The translations under genes were made by a program, and so were the position numbers. Shown piece after piece: positions 1 to 8,755 of a DNA stretch of 51,929 nt; positions within the stretch are counted from its first letter, which is position 1, and each line of letters opens with the position of its first letter. Under the pieces are notes generated by a model that was given only the letters and a program-made list of their open reading frames with translations, was not told the DNA's origin and made no database searches. Origin of the DNA: Clostridium sp. UBA4548 (GTDB taxonomy: Bacteria; Bacillota; Clostridia; Clostridiales; Clostridiaceae); contig NZ_DGLI01000036.1 in assembly GCF_002387895.1 (NCBI RefSeq), positions 1 to 51,929 on the forward strand, written 5' to 3'.

Positions 1-95
1 ACAGACTTATTTACACACTCCTGAAAATAATAATAAGCATATTCATTTAAGACTTAAGGTATACTATTATTTATAATTTATTCATAGGAGCATTT

Positions 96-1151
96 TTAAA
101 ATGTATAATTATCTTCAAATAAATTGTTAAGCTCATTATCATTTAAAACATCTAACTCTTCAAGGTCATCTGTATTATTTGAATCTAATTCAATCATAAC
201 ACTTCTTTTTTTATTTCTTGACAATTTTCTTTGATTCTTATCATCTAAGGCCATTTTTATTAATTTTATTGATTCAGTAGGGGTTTCACATCCACCAAGA
301 ACTACTATATTGTGTTTATCATTGTATGTTATATAGGTGCTTTTATAAACTTCAAATAACTTAGAAACCTCATATGGATCGTAACCATCAATTTTTAAAT
401 TAACACCTAGGTAATCACAATCATATACATCAGGTTGAACAAAAACGCTATTTTTTATGGCTAAATCAACTGCTGTTTTGGCATCCTTCAAACCATCATA
501 TAATTTCAAAACAAGACCAGAGCCATCTGCTGTATTTATTCTAAAAGAATCCTTATTATCGATACTACCATCAGCATGAATACCTGTTATATTATAGGAT
601 AAATCTAAACTCTCAATTACTTCATTATTTATTTCTTTATATGTATTTCGCTTGTTATTATCTACAAATTTAACATCATTTATTAAATTCATTATACTAT
701 TTATATCGTTCCAACATTCTAGAGTGTTTTTAAAGGCTAATTCATCCTCTTTTAAGCTAGGTAGGATAGCTACTACATTAATTTTAGAATTTGGTAATGC
801 TTTTTTTGCAATTTGTATAAAGGTTTTTATTGCTCCAGAACCTGTTCCCCCAGCCATAGTTGTAAATATTACAATTGATTCTGTTATAGGATACTTTCTT
901 AATAATAGCCCTATAGAGTTAGCATTATCTTTTATCATGTCTTTAGATTTATTTCTATCTCTTCCTGAACCATCTGTTCCTGGATAAATATATACATTTT
1001 TACCTATATGTGCATTTTTTAATGGCTTAATATCAAACAAGCTACTATTTAAAAATAAGCCGTTGTATCTTGGGTTTTTACTTAATAATCCATCTACTAT
1101 ATTTCCAGCACCTTGACCTAATGAAACTAATAACATTTTACCTTTTTCCAT
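96..1151 (-). CDS. tubZ: TubZ-like tubulin/FtsZ-family GTPase (type III partition)
   Basis: A 351-residue tubulin/FtsZ-superfamily GTPase. The nucleotide-binding glycines GQGAGN lie at residues 12-17 and the tubulin signature GGTGSG at 101-106, preceded by a hydrophobic strand. HADGSIDNKD at about 192-201 sits where the GTP-hydrolysing T7 loop is expected. The tail is first basic (KNQRKLSRNKKRS), then acidic. From memory the whole layout, including NIVD after the first loop and ECWNDI near 145-150, resembles TubZ of C. botulinum phage c-st rather than cell-division FtsZ. Such proteins form treadmilling filaments that segregate plasmid or phage DNA together with TubR and a centromere. The start is fixed by AAGGGAG just upstream of the ATG. 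It is divergent from the TubY-like gene at 1311. No tubR is seen; one could lie before position 1. The presence of a partition tubulin next to housekeeping genes is odd. Confidence 0.85.
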   Translation of the reverse strand: MEKGKMLLVSLGQGAGNIVDGLLSKNPRYNGLFLNSSLFDIKPLKNAHIGKNVYIYPGTDGSGRDRNKSKDMIKDNANSIGLLLRKYPITESIVIFTTMAGGTGSGAIKTFIQIAKKALPNSKINVVAILPSLKEDELAFKNTLECWNDINSIMNLINDVKFVDNNKRNTYKEINNEVIESLDLSYNITGIHADGSIDNKDSFRINTADGSGLVLKLYDGLKDAKTAVDLAIKNSVFVQPDVYDCDYLGVNLKIDGYDPYEVSKLFEVYKSTYITYNDKHNIVVLGGCETPTESIKLIKMALDDKNQRKLSRNKKRSVMIELDSNNTDDLEELDVLNDNELNNLFEDNYTF

Positions 1152-1310
1152 AACTAATCTCCCTTATCATATTATCTAGTAGTATTATCGAAAAAAATTA
1201 TAACAACATTACACTTTATATAATTTTTACGTAATTTTTCATAATATTTCATTTATCACTTAAGTTTAAGTTTGTTAACTCGAAAAAAGAAGGGGGGGAG
1301 GAATAATTAT
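1152..1310. promoter_or_regulatory. Divergent tubZ/tubY control region with phased AT repeats
   Basis: The non-coding gap between the two divergent genes must hold both promoters. It contains TAATTTTT at 1221-1228, TAATTTTT at 1232-1239 and TAATATTT at 1242-1249. The spacings of 11 and 10 bases place them on one face of the helix. Iteron-like arrays of this kind serve as centromere/operator (tubC-type) in TubRZ systems, but three AT-rich octamers in an AT-rich genome are weak proof. Confidence 0.35.
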
Positions 1311-2147
1311 ATGGATTATAACACTAAGTATATAGATGCAGAAAATGTTACTTATAAAATTCAGAATAAAAAAAGAGGAGAAATATCTTACTATTCTATT
1401 GAACAAGTTTCTGATTTGTTAAATGAGGATATTAGTAATATCAAATACTACACAAAATTATTTGATGATCTCTTAAAAATTGAAATAGTTGGTAAGGAAT
1501 TACGTTATACTAATGTTGATGTTGATAGATTAGAATTTTTGATAAAGTTAAAGAATAGAGGGATGTCACTTAAGGAAATTCAAGATTATTATAATATATT
1601 ACCCTTAAATGATGTTGAATTTCAGGGGAGTGAAAGTAACTTGTTGTCTGTTGAAGAGCTTATTGACTCAATAAAAAAAGAAAATCAAATTCAACTTAAT
1701 GATTTTAAGGCTCAACTAATCCATGATATAAAAAAGGACAATTTATTATATCTAGAAAAAATTATATCAACAATTATCGAAGCTCAAAATAAAGGGTTTC
1801 AGCAGTTAAAGGAAGAATTAACTAATGAAATTAAAGAAAAATTGAATAAAAAGTTTGATGAAGTTAATGAAACTAATATAAGTTTAAATAATAAATTTAT
1901 TAATAATACCACTGAGTTTATATCTGGAAAAATAGATACAAAAAATGATGAATTAAGAACTGCTTTTCACAATGACTTTAGTAAATTCAATGAATTAGCT
2001 AATACAAACAATGAGCGTCTAATAAAAGAAGTTAAAGATTTTAAAAGAGTTATGCAAGAAGCTTACTATACTCAATATGATATAGCCATGGAAAATGCTA
2101 ATAATAGTTTTATTAATAAATTAGCTCAATTACTTAAACGTAAGTAG
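1311..2147 (+). CDS. tubY: MerR-type HTH coiled-coil protein, TubY-like
   Basis: A 278-residue protein. Residues about 26-95 form a MerR-like winged helix-turn-helix (YYSIEQVSDLL, then NIKYYTKLF, then RLEFLIKLKNRGMSLKEIQDYY). From about 115 to 255 it is charged and heptad-like, without Pro, so a long coiled coil is expected. It ends in a short basic amphipathic stretch (NKLAQLLKRK). The c-st phage partition locus encodes a MerR-like coiled-coil modulator, TubY, beside tubZ; domain order and adjacency to tubZ support the same role here. An upstream in-frame TTG at 1272 exists, but the ATG at 1311 has GGGGGGAGG at the right distance and is preferred. An alternative is an unrelated MerR/coiled-coil regulator of chromosome segregation (RacA-like). 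TubY is inferred mainly from context. Confidence 0.65.
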   Translation: MDYNTKYIDAENVTYKIQNKKRGEISYYSIEQVSDLLNEDISNIKYYTKLFDDLLKIEIVGKELRYTNVDVDRLEFLIKLKNRGMSLKEIQDYYNILPLNDVEFQGSESNLLSVEELIDSIKKENQIQLNDFKAQLIHDIKKDNLLYLEKIISTIIEAQNKGFQQLKEELTNEIKEKLNKKFDEVNETNISLNNKFINNTTEFISGKIDTKNDELRTAFHNDFSKFNELANTNNERLIKEVKDFKRVMQEAYYTQYDIAMENANNSFINKLAQLLKRK

Positions 2148-2524
2148 ATTTATATATTTAAGCTTTATTTGACAGTAGCTACTTTGATATAAATAACATC
2201 TAATAAACTGAGATTACTTATTTGTTTTATCAAAAGTTCTTATAGTGAATTATTAATAAGATTAGTCCTAATAATCATCTCATAGTAAGAAATAAGTTTT
2301 CTTTTATACATAGATTTATTTGCATTGTGAAATGATTAGAAACCCTCGGTCATGGTAAATAATATAAAGATAGTCTAATGTAGCAAGGAAAACAAATAAA
2401 GCATTAAAAAAAGGTTATAATAAATGATAAAATATGATATTATATTAGATAATAAATGATAAGTTATGTAGTTACTTAGAACTTTTTATAAGCTTAAATA
2501 ATCAACACAAAATTTTACATAAAA
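2148..2524. other. Non-coding gap before the serS T-box
   Basis: About 380 AT-rich bases with stops in all frames. I see no gene, no strong terminator after tubY and no convincing sigma-A promoter, although a TATAAT-like sequence lies near 2413-2418. The transcription start for the T-box leader must lie in here or just after. Confidence 0.5.
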
Positions 2525-2756
2525 GAGCAGCTGTGATGAAAGCTACGATTTTAAACTTTCTTCAGAGAGTCCATGGGTGGTGTGAATGGATGAAAGGTAA
2601 AATCTCTCCACTTTTGGAGCTGCCGGTGATGAATCGAAAGGCTAGTAACCTTTATCTGACTATATCGAGTGGCTGGATTAATTATTATTTCAGCAATTTG
2701 GGTGGCAACGCGGTGTACTTCCGTCCCATTTATATGTGGGATGGGAGTTTTTTGTT
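2525..2756 (+). promoter_or_regulatory. T-box leader controlling serS
   Basis: This is a tRNA-sensing T-box riboswitch. The conserved T-box sequence GGTGGCAACGCGG is at 2701-2713. The stem I distal part AGAGAGTCCATGGGTGG is around 2563-2580. A pyrimidine run at 2603-2609 contains TCT and TCC, either of which would be a serine specifier codon, followed by the usual CTTTTGGAGC. A terminator hairpin (TCCCA paired with TGGGA, then a T run) lies at about 2717-2753. Uncharged tRNA-Ser should stabilise the antiterminator and allow serS expression. A 92-codon reading frame that crosses this leader is not a gene. Confidence 0.93.
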
Positions 2757-2804
2757 TTATAATTTTATAATAATAAATTTTAATTTTAATCAGGAGGGAA
2801 TTTT

Positions 2805-4082
2805 ATGTTAGATTTAAGATTTGTAAGGGAAAACCCAGAAATAGTTAAGCAAAATATAATAAATAAATTTCAACACAACAAGTTGGGTTTAGTAGATGAG
2901 GTAATTGCTTTGGATGCTCAGCATAGAAGTGCAAAACAAGAAGCTGAAGCTTTAAGAGCTGGAAGGAATAAAATTTCCAAGGAAATAGGTAAACTAATGG
3001 CCCAGGGAAAAAGAGAAGAAGCAGAAGAATTGAAAAAGAAGATAAATACAGATGCCCAGCGTTTAGCTGAGCTGGAAGTAAAAGAAGATGAACTAGATAA
3101 AAAGGTTAAGGATATTTTAATGGCAATTCCAAATATAATTCATCCAAGTGTGCCTGTTGGAAAAGATGATAGTGAAAATGTAGAGATTCAACGTTATGGA
3201 GAGCCTATTGTACCTGACTTTGAAATTCCATATCACACTGAAATTATGGAGAAGTTAAAGGGTATCGATTTAGATAGTGCTAGAAAAGTTGCAGGTAGTG
3301 GTTTTTATTACTTTATGGGTAACATTGCTAGACTTCATTCTGGGATTATTTCCTATGCCAGAGATTTTATGATAGATAGAGGTTTCACTTACTGTATACC
3401 ACCTTTTATGATTCGTAGCGAAATTGCAACAGGAGTAATGAGTTTTGCAGAAATGGATGCCATGATGTATAAGGTTGAGGGTGAAGATTTATATTTAATT
3501 GGAACTAGTGAGCATTCTATGATAGGTAAATTTATTGATACAATTTTACCTGAGAGCTCTTTGCCACAAACCTTGACTAGTTACTCTCCTTGTTTTAGAA
3601 AGGAAAAAGGTGCCCATGGACTTGAGGAAAGAGGAGTTTATAGAATTCATCAATTTGAGAAACAAGAGATGATTGTTGTATGTAAGCCTGAAGAAAGTAT
3701 GATGTGGTATGATAAAATGTGGAGGTATACAGTGGATTTATTCCGCTCTTTAAACATACCAGTTAGAACTTTAGAATGTTGTTCTGGAGACTTAGCAGAC
3801 TTAAAAGTAAAATCAGTAGATGTGGAAGCATGGTCACCTAGACAAAAGAAGTATTTTGAGGTTGGAAGTTGTTCTAACTTAGGAGATGCACAGGCTCGTC
3901 GTCTTAAAATTCGTGTAGAAGGTGAAAATGGAAAGTACCATGCACATATCTTAAATAATACAGTGGTAGCGCCACCGAGAATGCTAATTGCATTTTTAGA
4001 GAACAACTTAAATGAAGATGGTTCAATAAATATTCCAGCTGCATTACAACCATATATGGGTGGAATGACAACAATAAGATAA
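2805..4082 (+). CDS. serS: Seryl-tRNA synthetase, divergent form
   Basis: A class II synthetase that charges tRNA-Ser with serine; 425 residues, the usual length. Residues 1-110 are the long antiparallel coiled-coil arm. The catalytic domain carries TSEHSMIG at 234-241, motif 2 from CFRKEKG (263-269) to HQFEKQE (282-288), and motif 3 PPRMLIAFLEN near 390-400. Several active-site stretches differ from the common bacterial enzyme: the usual TAEVPL is TSEHSMIG, GSAGRDTRG is GAHGLEERG, and the TLNGSGLAVGR region is ILNNTVVAPPR. TSEH and CFRKE recall archaeal-type enzymes. Tight T-box control plus divergence suggest it may be a second SerRS, with a conventional serS elsewhere; the window cannot show that. 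The start has AGGAGGG six to seven bases upstream. Confidence 0.93.
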   Translation: MLDLRFVRENPEIVKQNIINKFQHNKLGLVDEVIALDAQHRSAKQEAEALRAGRNKISKEIGKLMAQGKREEAEELKKKINTDAQRLAELEVKEDELDKKVKDILMAIPNIIHPSVPVGKDDSENVEIQRYGEPIVPDFEIPYHTEIMEKLKGIDLDSARKVAGSGFYYFMGNIARLHSGIISYARDFMIDRGFTYCIPPFMIRSEIATGVMSFAEMDAMMYKVEGEDLYLIGTSEHSMIGKFIDTILPESSLPQTLTSYSPCFRKEKGAHGLEERGVYRIHQFEKQEMIVVCKPEESMMWYDKMWRYTVDLFRSLNIPVRTLECCSGDLADLKVKSVDVEAWSPRQKKYFEVGSCSNLGDAQARRLKIRVEGENGKYHAHILNNTVVAPPRMLIAFLENNLNEDGSINIPAALQPYMGGMTTIR

Positions 4083-4083
4083 G

Positions 4084-4130
4084 AAAAACCATAGTGTAGG
4101 AGAGAAAACTTCCTATACTATGGTTTTTTT
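4084..4130 (+). terminator. serS terminator
   Basis: ACCATAGTGTAGGA pairs with TCCTATACTATGGT around a short purine-rich loop and is followed by seven T. The serS gene therefore looks monocistronic. Confidence 0.9.
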
Positions 4131-4427
4131 ATATGATTTTAAAGAAAGGCATAAGTGTTAGGTTTGTTGAAATAAAAAGCTTAGTAAAATGATAAGTTTC
4201 TTATTTTTGTCTAAAAAATTTTAAATAACTGTGATCTGTTAGCTTATAAATTTTTAATTTTCGTTCTTATAAAAAATTTCTTAAGAGTTAAACTAATTAT
4301 TTTCACAAGTACAAGTAAAAAATTTAATATTACAATATTCTCTTAAGTTTTAAAGTTAAAAGTACAAGCATATATTAGAGAGTAATTATTTTAAAAAATG
4401 TATTTTTGGCGAAAGGTATAAACCAAT
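4131..4427. other. Non-coding gap upstream of the L,D-transpeptidase gene
   Basis: Roughly 300 AT-rich bases, with several long A/T tracts. I find no reading frame or structured RNA that I can support; the promoter for the next gene is expected here but is not clear by eye. Confidence 0.4.
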
Positions 4428-5831
4428 ATGAAGAATCTTAGTGTAAAGAATTTTTTAAAAGGCAAAGCATTAGGAAATGTTGTTATTGCAATAGGCTTAA
4501 TTATGCTACTATACATACTTATTTCCATATATTTTGCTAAGCATTTCTTTTTTAATACAGTAATAAATGGAGTAGAATTATCACTAAAAGCACATAGCGA
4601 TGCTAATGGAATAATTAGAAATTATGCCAAAGATTATAAATTACAGTTAATAGAAAGAAATAATGAAATAGAAGAAATACAAGGAAAAGATATAGGGATG
4701 CTTTATAATGAACAAAATAGCATTTCTAAAGTTTATGAAGCACAAAAACCTATGAAATGGATATATTCTTTATTTAAGAAACAAAAATACAATGTAGAAG
4801 ATTTGTTTAGCTTCAATGCAGAGGATTTAGAAAGCAAAATAATCGGACTAAACTGTTTGAATAAAAACATTATAGAGCCAAAAAATGTAAGTTTTAAATA
4901 TTCCAATGGGTCTTATGAGGTAATTGAAGAGGTTTATGGAAATAAAATAATCAAGGATAAGTTAATTGAAATAATAAAAACCAGCATAGTAAAAGGGGAA
5001 AGAAAGTTAGATTTAGACCAAAATCAATGCTACGAAAGTCCAAAATATGTTGCAGGATCTGATAAGGCACTTCAAACTAAGAACTTGCTAGATAAATATA
5101 TAAGGACAAAGGTAAAGTATTTATTTGATAAGAACAATGAGATTTTAGATGAAGGCCTAATAAGTCAATGGTTAAGCATTGATGAGAATTTAGATGTAGT
5201 AATCGATAAAAAAGCAGTTTTTCAATATGTGTTAGAGCTTAGTAAAAAATATGATACAGTTGGAACTGTAAGAAAAATAAAGACTTCCCTAGGAAAAACC
5301 GTAGAAGTTAAGGGTGGATTTTATGGATGGAAGATTAATATATCTTCTGAAACGAAGGCTTTACTAGAAAGTATAAACAAGGGAGATGCAGTTGAAAGAG
5401 AACCAGTATATACGCAAAGGGCTATAACTAGAGAGGAAAATGATATAGGGAATACTTACGTAGAAATTAATATAACAAGGCAGCACTTATGGTTCTATAA
5501 AAATGGGAAACTGGTGACTCAAGGTGCTGTAGTAACTGGAAACCCCAATAGAGGGAATGCTACAAATGTTGGAATCTATATGCTAAATTACAAGGAAAAG
5601 GATTCTACTCTTAGGGGCGCAAATTATGAAGCAGAGGTCACCTATTGGATGCCTTTTAATGGGAACATAGGCATACATGATGCCAGTTGGAGATATTCCT
5701 TTGGTGGGGAAATATATAAAAATAATGGAACTCATGGCTGTGTTAATGCTCCCAAATACTTAGCTAAAACTATTTTTGAGAATATAGAACCAGGTACCCC
5801 TATTATTTGCTATGAAGAAGAGAAGTTATAA
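4428..5831 (+). CDS. Membrane-anchored L,D-transpeptidase (YkuD family)
   Basis: A cell-wall cross-linking enzyme of 467 residues. One N-terminal membrane segment (about 17-38) anchors it with the bulk outside. A middle region of about 300 residues resembles the PG_binding_4/YoaR-type domain found before YkuD domains in clostridia. The YkuD catalytic domain is at about 344-462, with His417 (GIHDASW) and the nucleophile Cys438 in THGCVNAP. Such enzymes make 3-3 meso-diaminopimelate cross-links and resist most beta-lactams. The gene is single, with a moderate ribosome site (GCGAAAGG). All catalytic residues are present. Whether it has cross-linking or hydrolytic (carboxypeptidase) activity cannot be told from sequence. 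Confidence 0.9.
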   Translation: MKNLSVKNFLKGKALGNVVIAIGLIMLLYILISIYFAKHFFFNTVINGVELSLKAHSDANGIIRNYAKDYKLQLIERNNEIEEIQGKDIGMLYNEQNSISKVYEAQKPMKWIYSLFKKQKYNVEDLFSFNAEDLESKIIGLNCLNKNIIEPKNVSFKYSNGSYEVIEEVYGNKIIKDKLIEIIKTSIVKGERKLDLDQNQCYESPKYVAGSDKALQTKNLLDKYIRTKVKYLFDKNNEILDEGLISQWLSIDENLDVVIDKKAVFQYVLELSKKYDTVGTVRKIKTSLGKTVEVKGGFYGWKINISSETKALLESINKGDAVEREPVYTQRAITREENDIGNTYVEINITRQHLWFYKNGKLVTQGAVVTGNPNRGNATNVGIYMLNYKEKDSTLRGANYEAEVTYWMPFNGNIGIHDASWRYSFGGEIYKNNGTHGCVNAPKYLAKTIFENIEPGTPIICYEEEKL

Positions 5832-5944
5832 TAACAGAAGAGATTATAATAGCTAAAACTCTATTGGAGTTTTACCTGTAGAAGTTATTGGGGAAAATAG
5901 GTAAGACTGTAGGAACATTAGAAAAGTTTAATTATTAATATAAG

Positions 5945-5995
5945 AGGTTGCGTCAATATATTTCTATGCAAAATACTTTGACACAACCTTTGCTT
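5945..5995. terminator. Bidirectional terminator between convergent genes
   Basis: AGGTTGCGTCAA (5945-5956) pairs with TTGACACAACCT (5978-5989), with T/A-rich flanks. It lies between the transpeptidase gene and the convergent peptidase gene. A smaller AAAACTC/GAGTTTT hairpin is at about 5854-5873. Confidence 0.7.
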
Positions 5996-6112
5996 ATTTA
6001 AGCTTTATAGACCTACATATATAGATTTTGTAAAAAAACATTTTAGGGTTAGGTAAAGTAAAGTGAGCTATTCAAAGCATATGTCCATGCATTTCTAGGG
6101 AACTGAATTTGT

Positions 6113-7165
6113 TTAAGTTAAGTATTCAATAAATTCCTTCAAGGAATATTTCATATGTTCATTTCTGCCAAGGGTAGTATCAGCACAAATAAGTGAATTC
6201 AAAATAGCTTCTTCTATACTTTCAGCAGTAGCTTTGAAAACTAAATCTATTTTATTGTCACTTAAAATCTTCATGTCGCAGATAGCCTTTTCTTCATAAT
6301 GACTAACCTTATTAGCGGTTGAAAAGCCAATAACAATATCTCCACTTCCATTTCCAATGAAGGAACCTGTTCTTGAAAGTCCTACAACTGCATGTTTGCA
6401 TACTCTTTTAAGTTGTCTTTCACTAAGGGGTATATCAGTAGCAATTATCATAATAATAGATCCCTTATCTCCTTCCTCACTTCTTTTAGCGAGTAAAGAG
6501 TTTATTTTTTCACCAGCTTTAATTCCGTTTATTAAGAGCTCTTCTCCAATACCAAAATTGGATAACACTAGGCTTCCAAGAATATATTTTTTATTATCTA
6601 AGGGGATAACTCTTGAAGCTGCTCCAATACCTCCTTTAACACCAAGGCAGCACATACCAGTACCAGCACCTACCGAACCCTCTTCAAATTCTACATCAGC
6701 CTTTTTTATAGCTTCTAGTACATGAGATTTTTCAACTACTCTTTTTCTTATACTATTTAAATAACCATCATTACACTCACAAACAATAGGATTTATAGTA
6801 CCAGTTGTAGTACCAATATCCTGATTTCCCTCTAGCATATAGTCTAAAACTCCATCAAAAGCAGTTCCAATACTTAAGGTATTAGTTAAAACTATAGGAC
6901 TTTCAATGGTGCCTAATTCATCTATTTGAATCAGTCCCATAGATTTTCCAAAACCATTTATAACATAACTAGATGCCATAACTTTTTCCTTAAAAAGATT
7001 GCCACTATGAGGTAGTAAAGCTGTTACCCCAGTTTTAATTTCACCACTATTTAGAGTAATGTGGCCAACTTTTATTCCGTCTACATCTGTAATAGAATTT
7101 AGTTTTCCCGGAAGCATTCTTCCAATTGATACTCCATAATCTCTAATTCTTTTTTGATTTTTCAT
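6113..7165 (-). CDS. P1/S58 family aminopeptidase, DmpA-like
   Basis: A 350-residue member of the DmpA/BapA (peptidase family S58) group, autoprocessed Ntn-type enzymes that release N-terminal or beta-amino acids. The family's self-cleavage pattern, Gly followed by Ser-Ile-Ile and ATD.PL, is seen as Gly235-Ser236 in KGSIIMIIATDIPL, so Ser236 should become the N-terminal nucleophile of the beta chain. Other family marks are GSVGAGTGM (163-171), LTNTLSIGTAFD near 93-104 and GLSRTGS/NGSGDIVIGFSTAN near 262-285. A longer start at 7210 has no ribosome site, while the ATG at 7165 has GGGTGGGA upstream, so I use 7165. It is single and convergent with the transpeptidase gene. Substrate unknown. Confidence 0.88.
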   Translation of the reverse strand: MKNQKRIRDYGVSIGRMLPGKLNSITDVDGIKVGHITLNSGEIKTGVTALLPHSGNLFKEKVMASSYVINGFGKSMGLIQIDELGTIESPIVLTNTLSIGTAFDGVLDYMLEGNQDIGTTTGTINPIVCECNDGYLNSIRKRVVEKSHVLEAIKKADVEFEEGSVGAGTGMCCLGVKGGIGAASRVIPLDNKKYILGSLVLSNFGIGEELLINGIKAGEKINSLLAKRSEEGDKGSIIMIIATDIPLSERQLKRVCKHAVVGLSRTGSFIGNGSGDIVIGFSTANKVSHYEEKAICDMKILSDNKIDLVFKATAESIEEAILNSLICADTTLGRNEHMKYSLKEFIEYLT

Positions 7166-7452
7166 AACAATCCCACCCAACATACCTGTAATATAGTTAT
7201 ATTGTACCATGATATAGGGGGAGAAGGTAAAAACTTATTTTATTTATTAGTAACATGGGTTAGTGACTTAAGATATGTGGATATAGTGGACCTGGAATAA
7301 AATTTAAACATCTATATTTTAGTTGGGATAAAGAGTAACTTTAAAGGTTATTTCAATATTATGATGAATATTATATAATTATCAACACCTTTAGAAAAAT
7401 GAGGATTCTTTAGATGTTGAATTTAACTTAAGTAAGTTAGGGGGAGATTCTT

Positions 7453-7635
7453 ATGTATGAGTACAAATATGTTAAGTGTTCTATGGGGGGAATGTTTACA
7501 GGAGATAATCACCAAGAAATCATTAATGAATTTGCAAAGCAGGGGTGGAGGCTTATTCAAATTTTACCTTTATATTATAGCTTAGAAGGAAGAGGCAAGG
7601 ACTTTGAAATTATCTTTGAGAGAGAGATAAGGTAA
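7453..7635 (+). CDS. Small DUF4177-type protein
   Basis: A 60-residue protein with the short alpha/beta layout of DUF4177: an N-terminal strand (YEYKYVKC), a helix with INEFAKQGWRLIQI, and a closing strand FEIIFEREI. Function in the family is unknown. Ribosome site AGGGGGA is well placed before the ATG. It is followed by a strong shared terminator. Confidence 0.8.
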   Translation: MYEYKYVKCSMGGMFTGDNHQEIINEFAKQGWRLIQILPLYYSLEGRGKDFEIIFEREIR

Positions 7636-7731
7636 AAGAAGATAGGCAGAAGCAGCTAGAAAATTATTATAAAAGTAAGTGCATTATAAAACACATAAAA
7701 AAGTAACGATGCATCTCAAAATGAGACTAAT

Positions 7732-7771
7732 AAAAATGGAACTAGGTGCTAATACACCTAGTTCCATTTTT
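7732..7771. terminator. Bidirectional terminator
   Basis: A perfect inverted repeat, AAAAATGGAACTAGGTG with its complement, around a six-base loop and with A/T tails on both sides, separates the DUF4177 gene from the convergent small gene at 7778. Confidence 0.92.
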
Positions 7772-7777
7772 GTTACA

Positions 7778-7990
7778 TTATTCTTGGTAGTTAGAAAGTG
7801 TGTTATTAACTGATTGCATTGCATTTTCTACAGAGCTAAGTGTGCTTTGTATTTTTTCTCTGTTTTCTGGTTTCTCAACAGATTGTAAAGCTTGGTTTAA
7901 GCAACTTGAAGCACTTTGAAGATGGTTTTGTACATCTTGAACATGTTGTTTAGCATTTTTTCCTTGGTTGTTTCCTTGATTGTTTTGCAT
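7778..7990 (-). CDS. Small Gln/Asn-rich helical protein, function unknown
   Basis: A 70-residue hydrophilic protein. The first dozen residues are Asn/Gln/Gly-rich (MQNNQGNNQGKN); the rest looks alpha-helical, with regularly spaced Leu/Val and two Cys-free pseudo-repeats (LNQALQSVEKP and LSSVENAMQSV). I do not recognise a family. TAGGAGG precedes the ATG at good distance, so translation is likely. A longer antisense-frame overlap at 7897-8118 is a shadow. Composition would fit a small spore-associated protein, but that is a guess. Confidence 0.65.
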   Translation of the reverse strand: MQNNQGNNQGKNAKQHVQDVQNHLQSASSCLNQALQSVEKPENREKIQSTLSSVENAMQSVNNTLSNYQE

Positions 7991-8640
7991 GGGAATCTAC
8001 CTCCTAAAAATTTAAATTTAAGAAATGAAGTGAAATAATTATTACTAAATCCATTTCTTATAATATTGGTGTTAACTCTCCCTAGAGTTTTTACTGAAGT
8101 AAAAAGTTTAGCAAGCATTAACTACAATCTTATTATTAGTTTTTAACTTAAAAAAATACTTGGTAACTTTAATTTGTTAAGGAAAAAATGTTGAATTAAT
8201 AATTATTTTGTCAAATAACCTAACTAATTGTGGAAAGAACTCTTGTTAATCAGTGGTTAAACTATCTTAACAAAAAAATAAATTATCATAGAATCCTAAA
8301 GTTTATAGCCTTAAAAGAATTAGAAATACTAAGGTTGCATCAAGTGTGAAGTCTTAACAAAAACTTTAAAAAGTATATTTAAGTAGTTATATGTATGTAG
8401 GAAAATGAATATAAATAGAATTAAATGGAAAATAAAAATTTTTACATGATAAGTTACAATATTAGCTTTATGCTGGAGAAATATTCTAAGTTACCGTAAA
8501 TTGAAAAAATGCAAATTGAAATCACCATTTAAGAACAACTTCTATAAAGTCTATGAACTTAAGAATTTGGCTAATAAGATAAGAATTACTTATGTGAGTA
8601 CTTAATTAAAGGTACAAATACATAGACAACCTAGTTAACA
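7991..8640. other. Long non-coding gap
   Basis: About 650 bases with stops in all frames and only tiny open frames. It carries the promoter of the minus-strand small gene at its left end. I looked for a purine riboswitch ahead of the permease gene and saw none. No other structure is convincing. Confidence 0.4.
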
Positions 8641-8643
8641 AAT

Positions 8644-8691
8644 AATTAACGAACAATATATATTGATTTATTTCAAATGTTCGTGTATAAT
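8644..8691 (+). promoter_or_regulatory. Promoter overlapped by paired inverted PurBox-like sites
   Basis: A sigma-A promoter TTGATT (8663-8668), 17-base spacer, TATAAT (8686-8691). Two inverted PurBox-like 14-mers flank and overlap it: AATTAACGAACAAT at 8644-8657, and the reverse complement of CACGAACAT-type sequence at 8676-8689, 18 bases apart. Paired inverted PurBoxes of this spacing bind PurR in Bacillus subtilis, where PurR represses purine synthesis and uptake genes and is relieved by PRPP. A downstream purine transporter gene fits well. Confidence 0.75.
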
Positions 8692-8755
8692 TCAATGTGT
8701 AGTTCGGATTTATTGTAATTAGTATTGTTAATATTAAAAAAGGTAGGTGTTCTTG

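Noticed and set aside
2533..2811. A 92-codon plus-strand reading frame before serS
   Set aside because: It runs through the T-box stem I, T-box sequence and terminator, so it is leader RNA, not a gene.
7897..8118. A 73-codon minus-strand frame
   Set aside because: It overlaps the better-supported small gene at 7778-7990 and its leader in another frame, and has no ribosome site.
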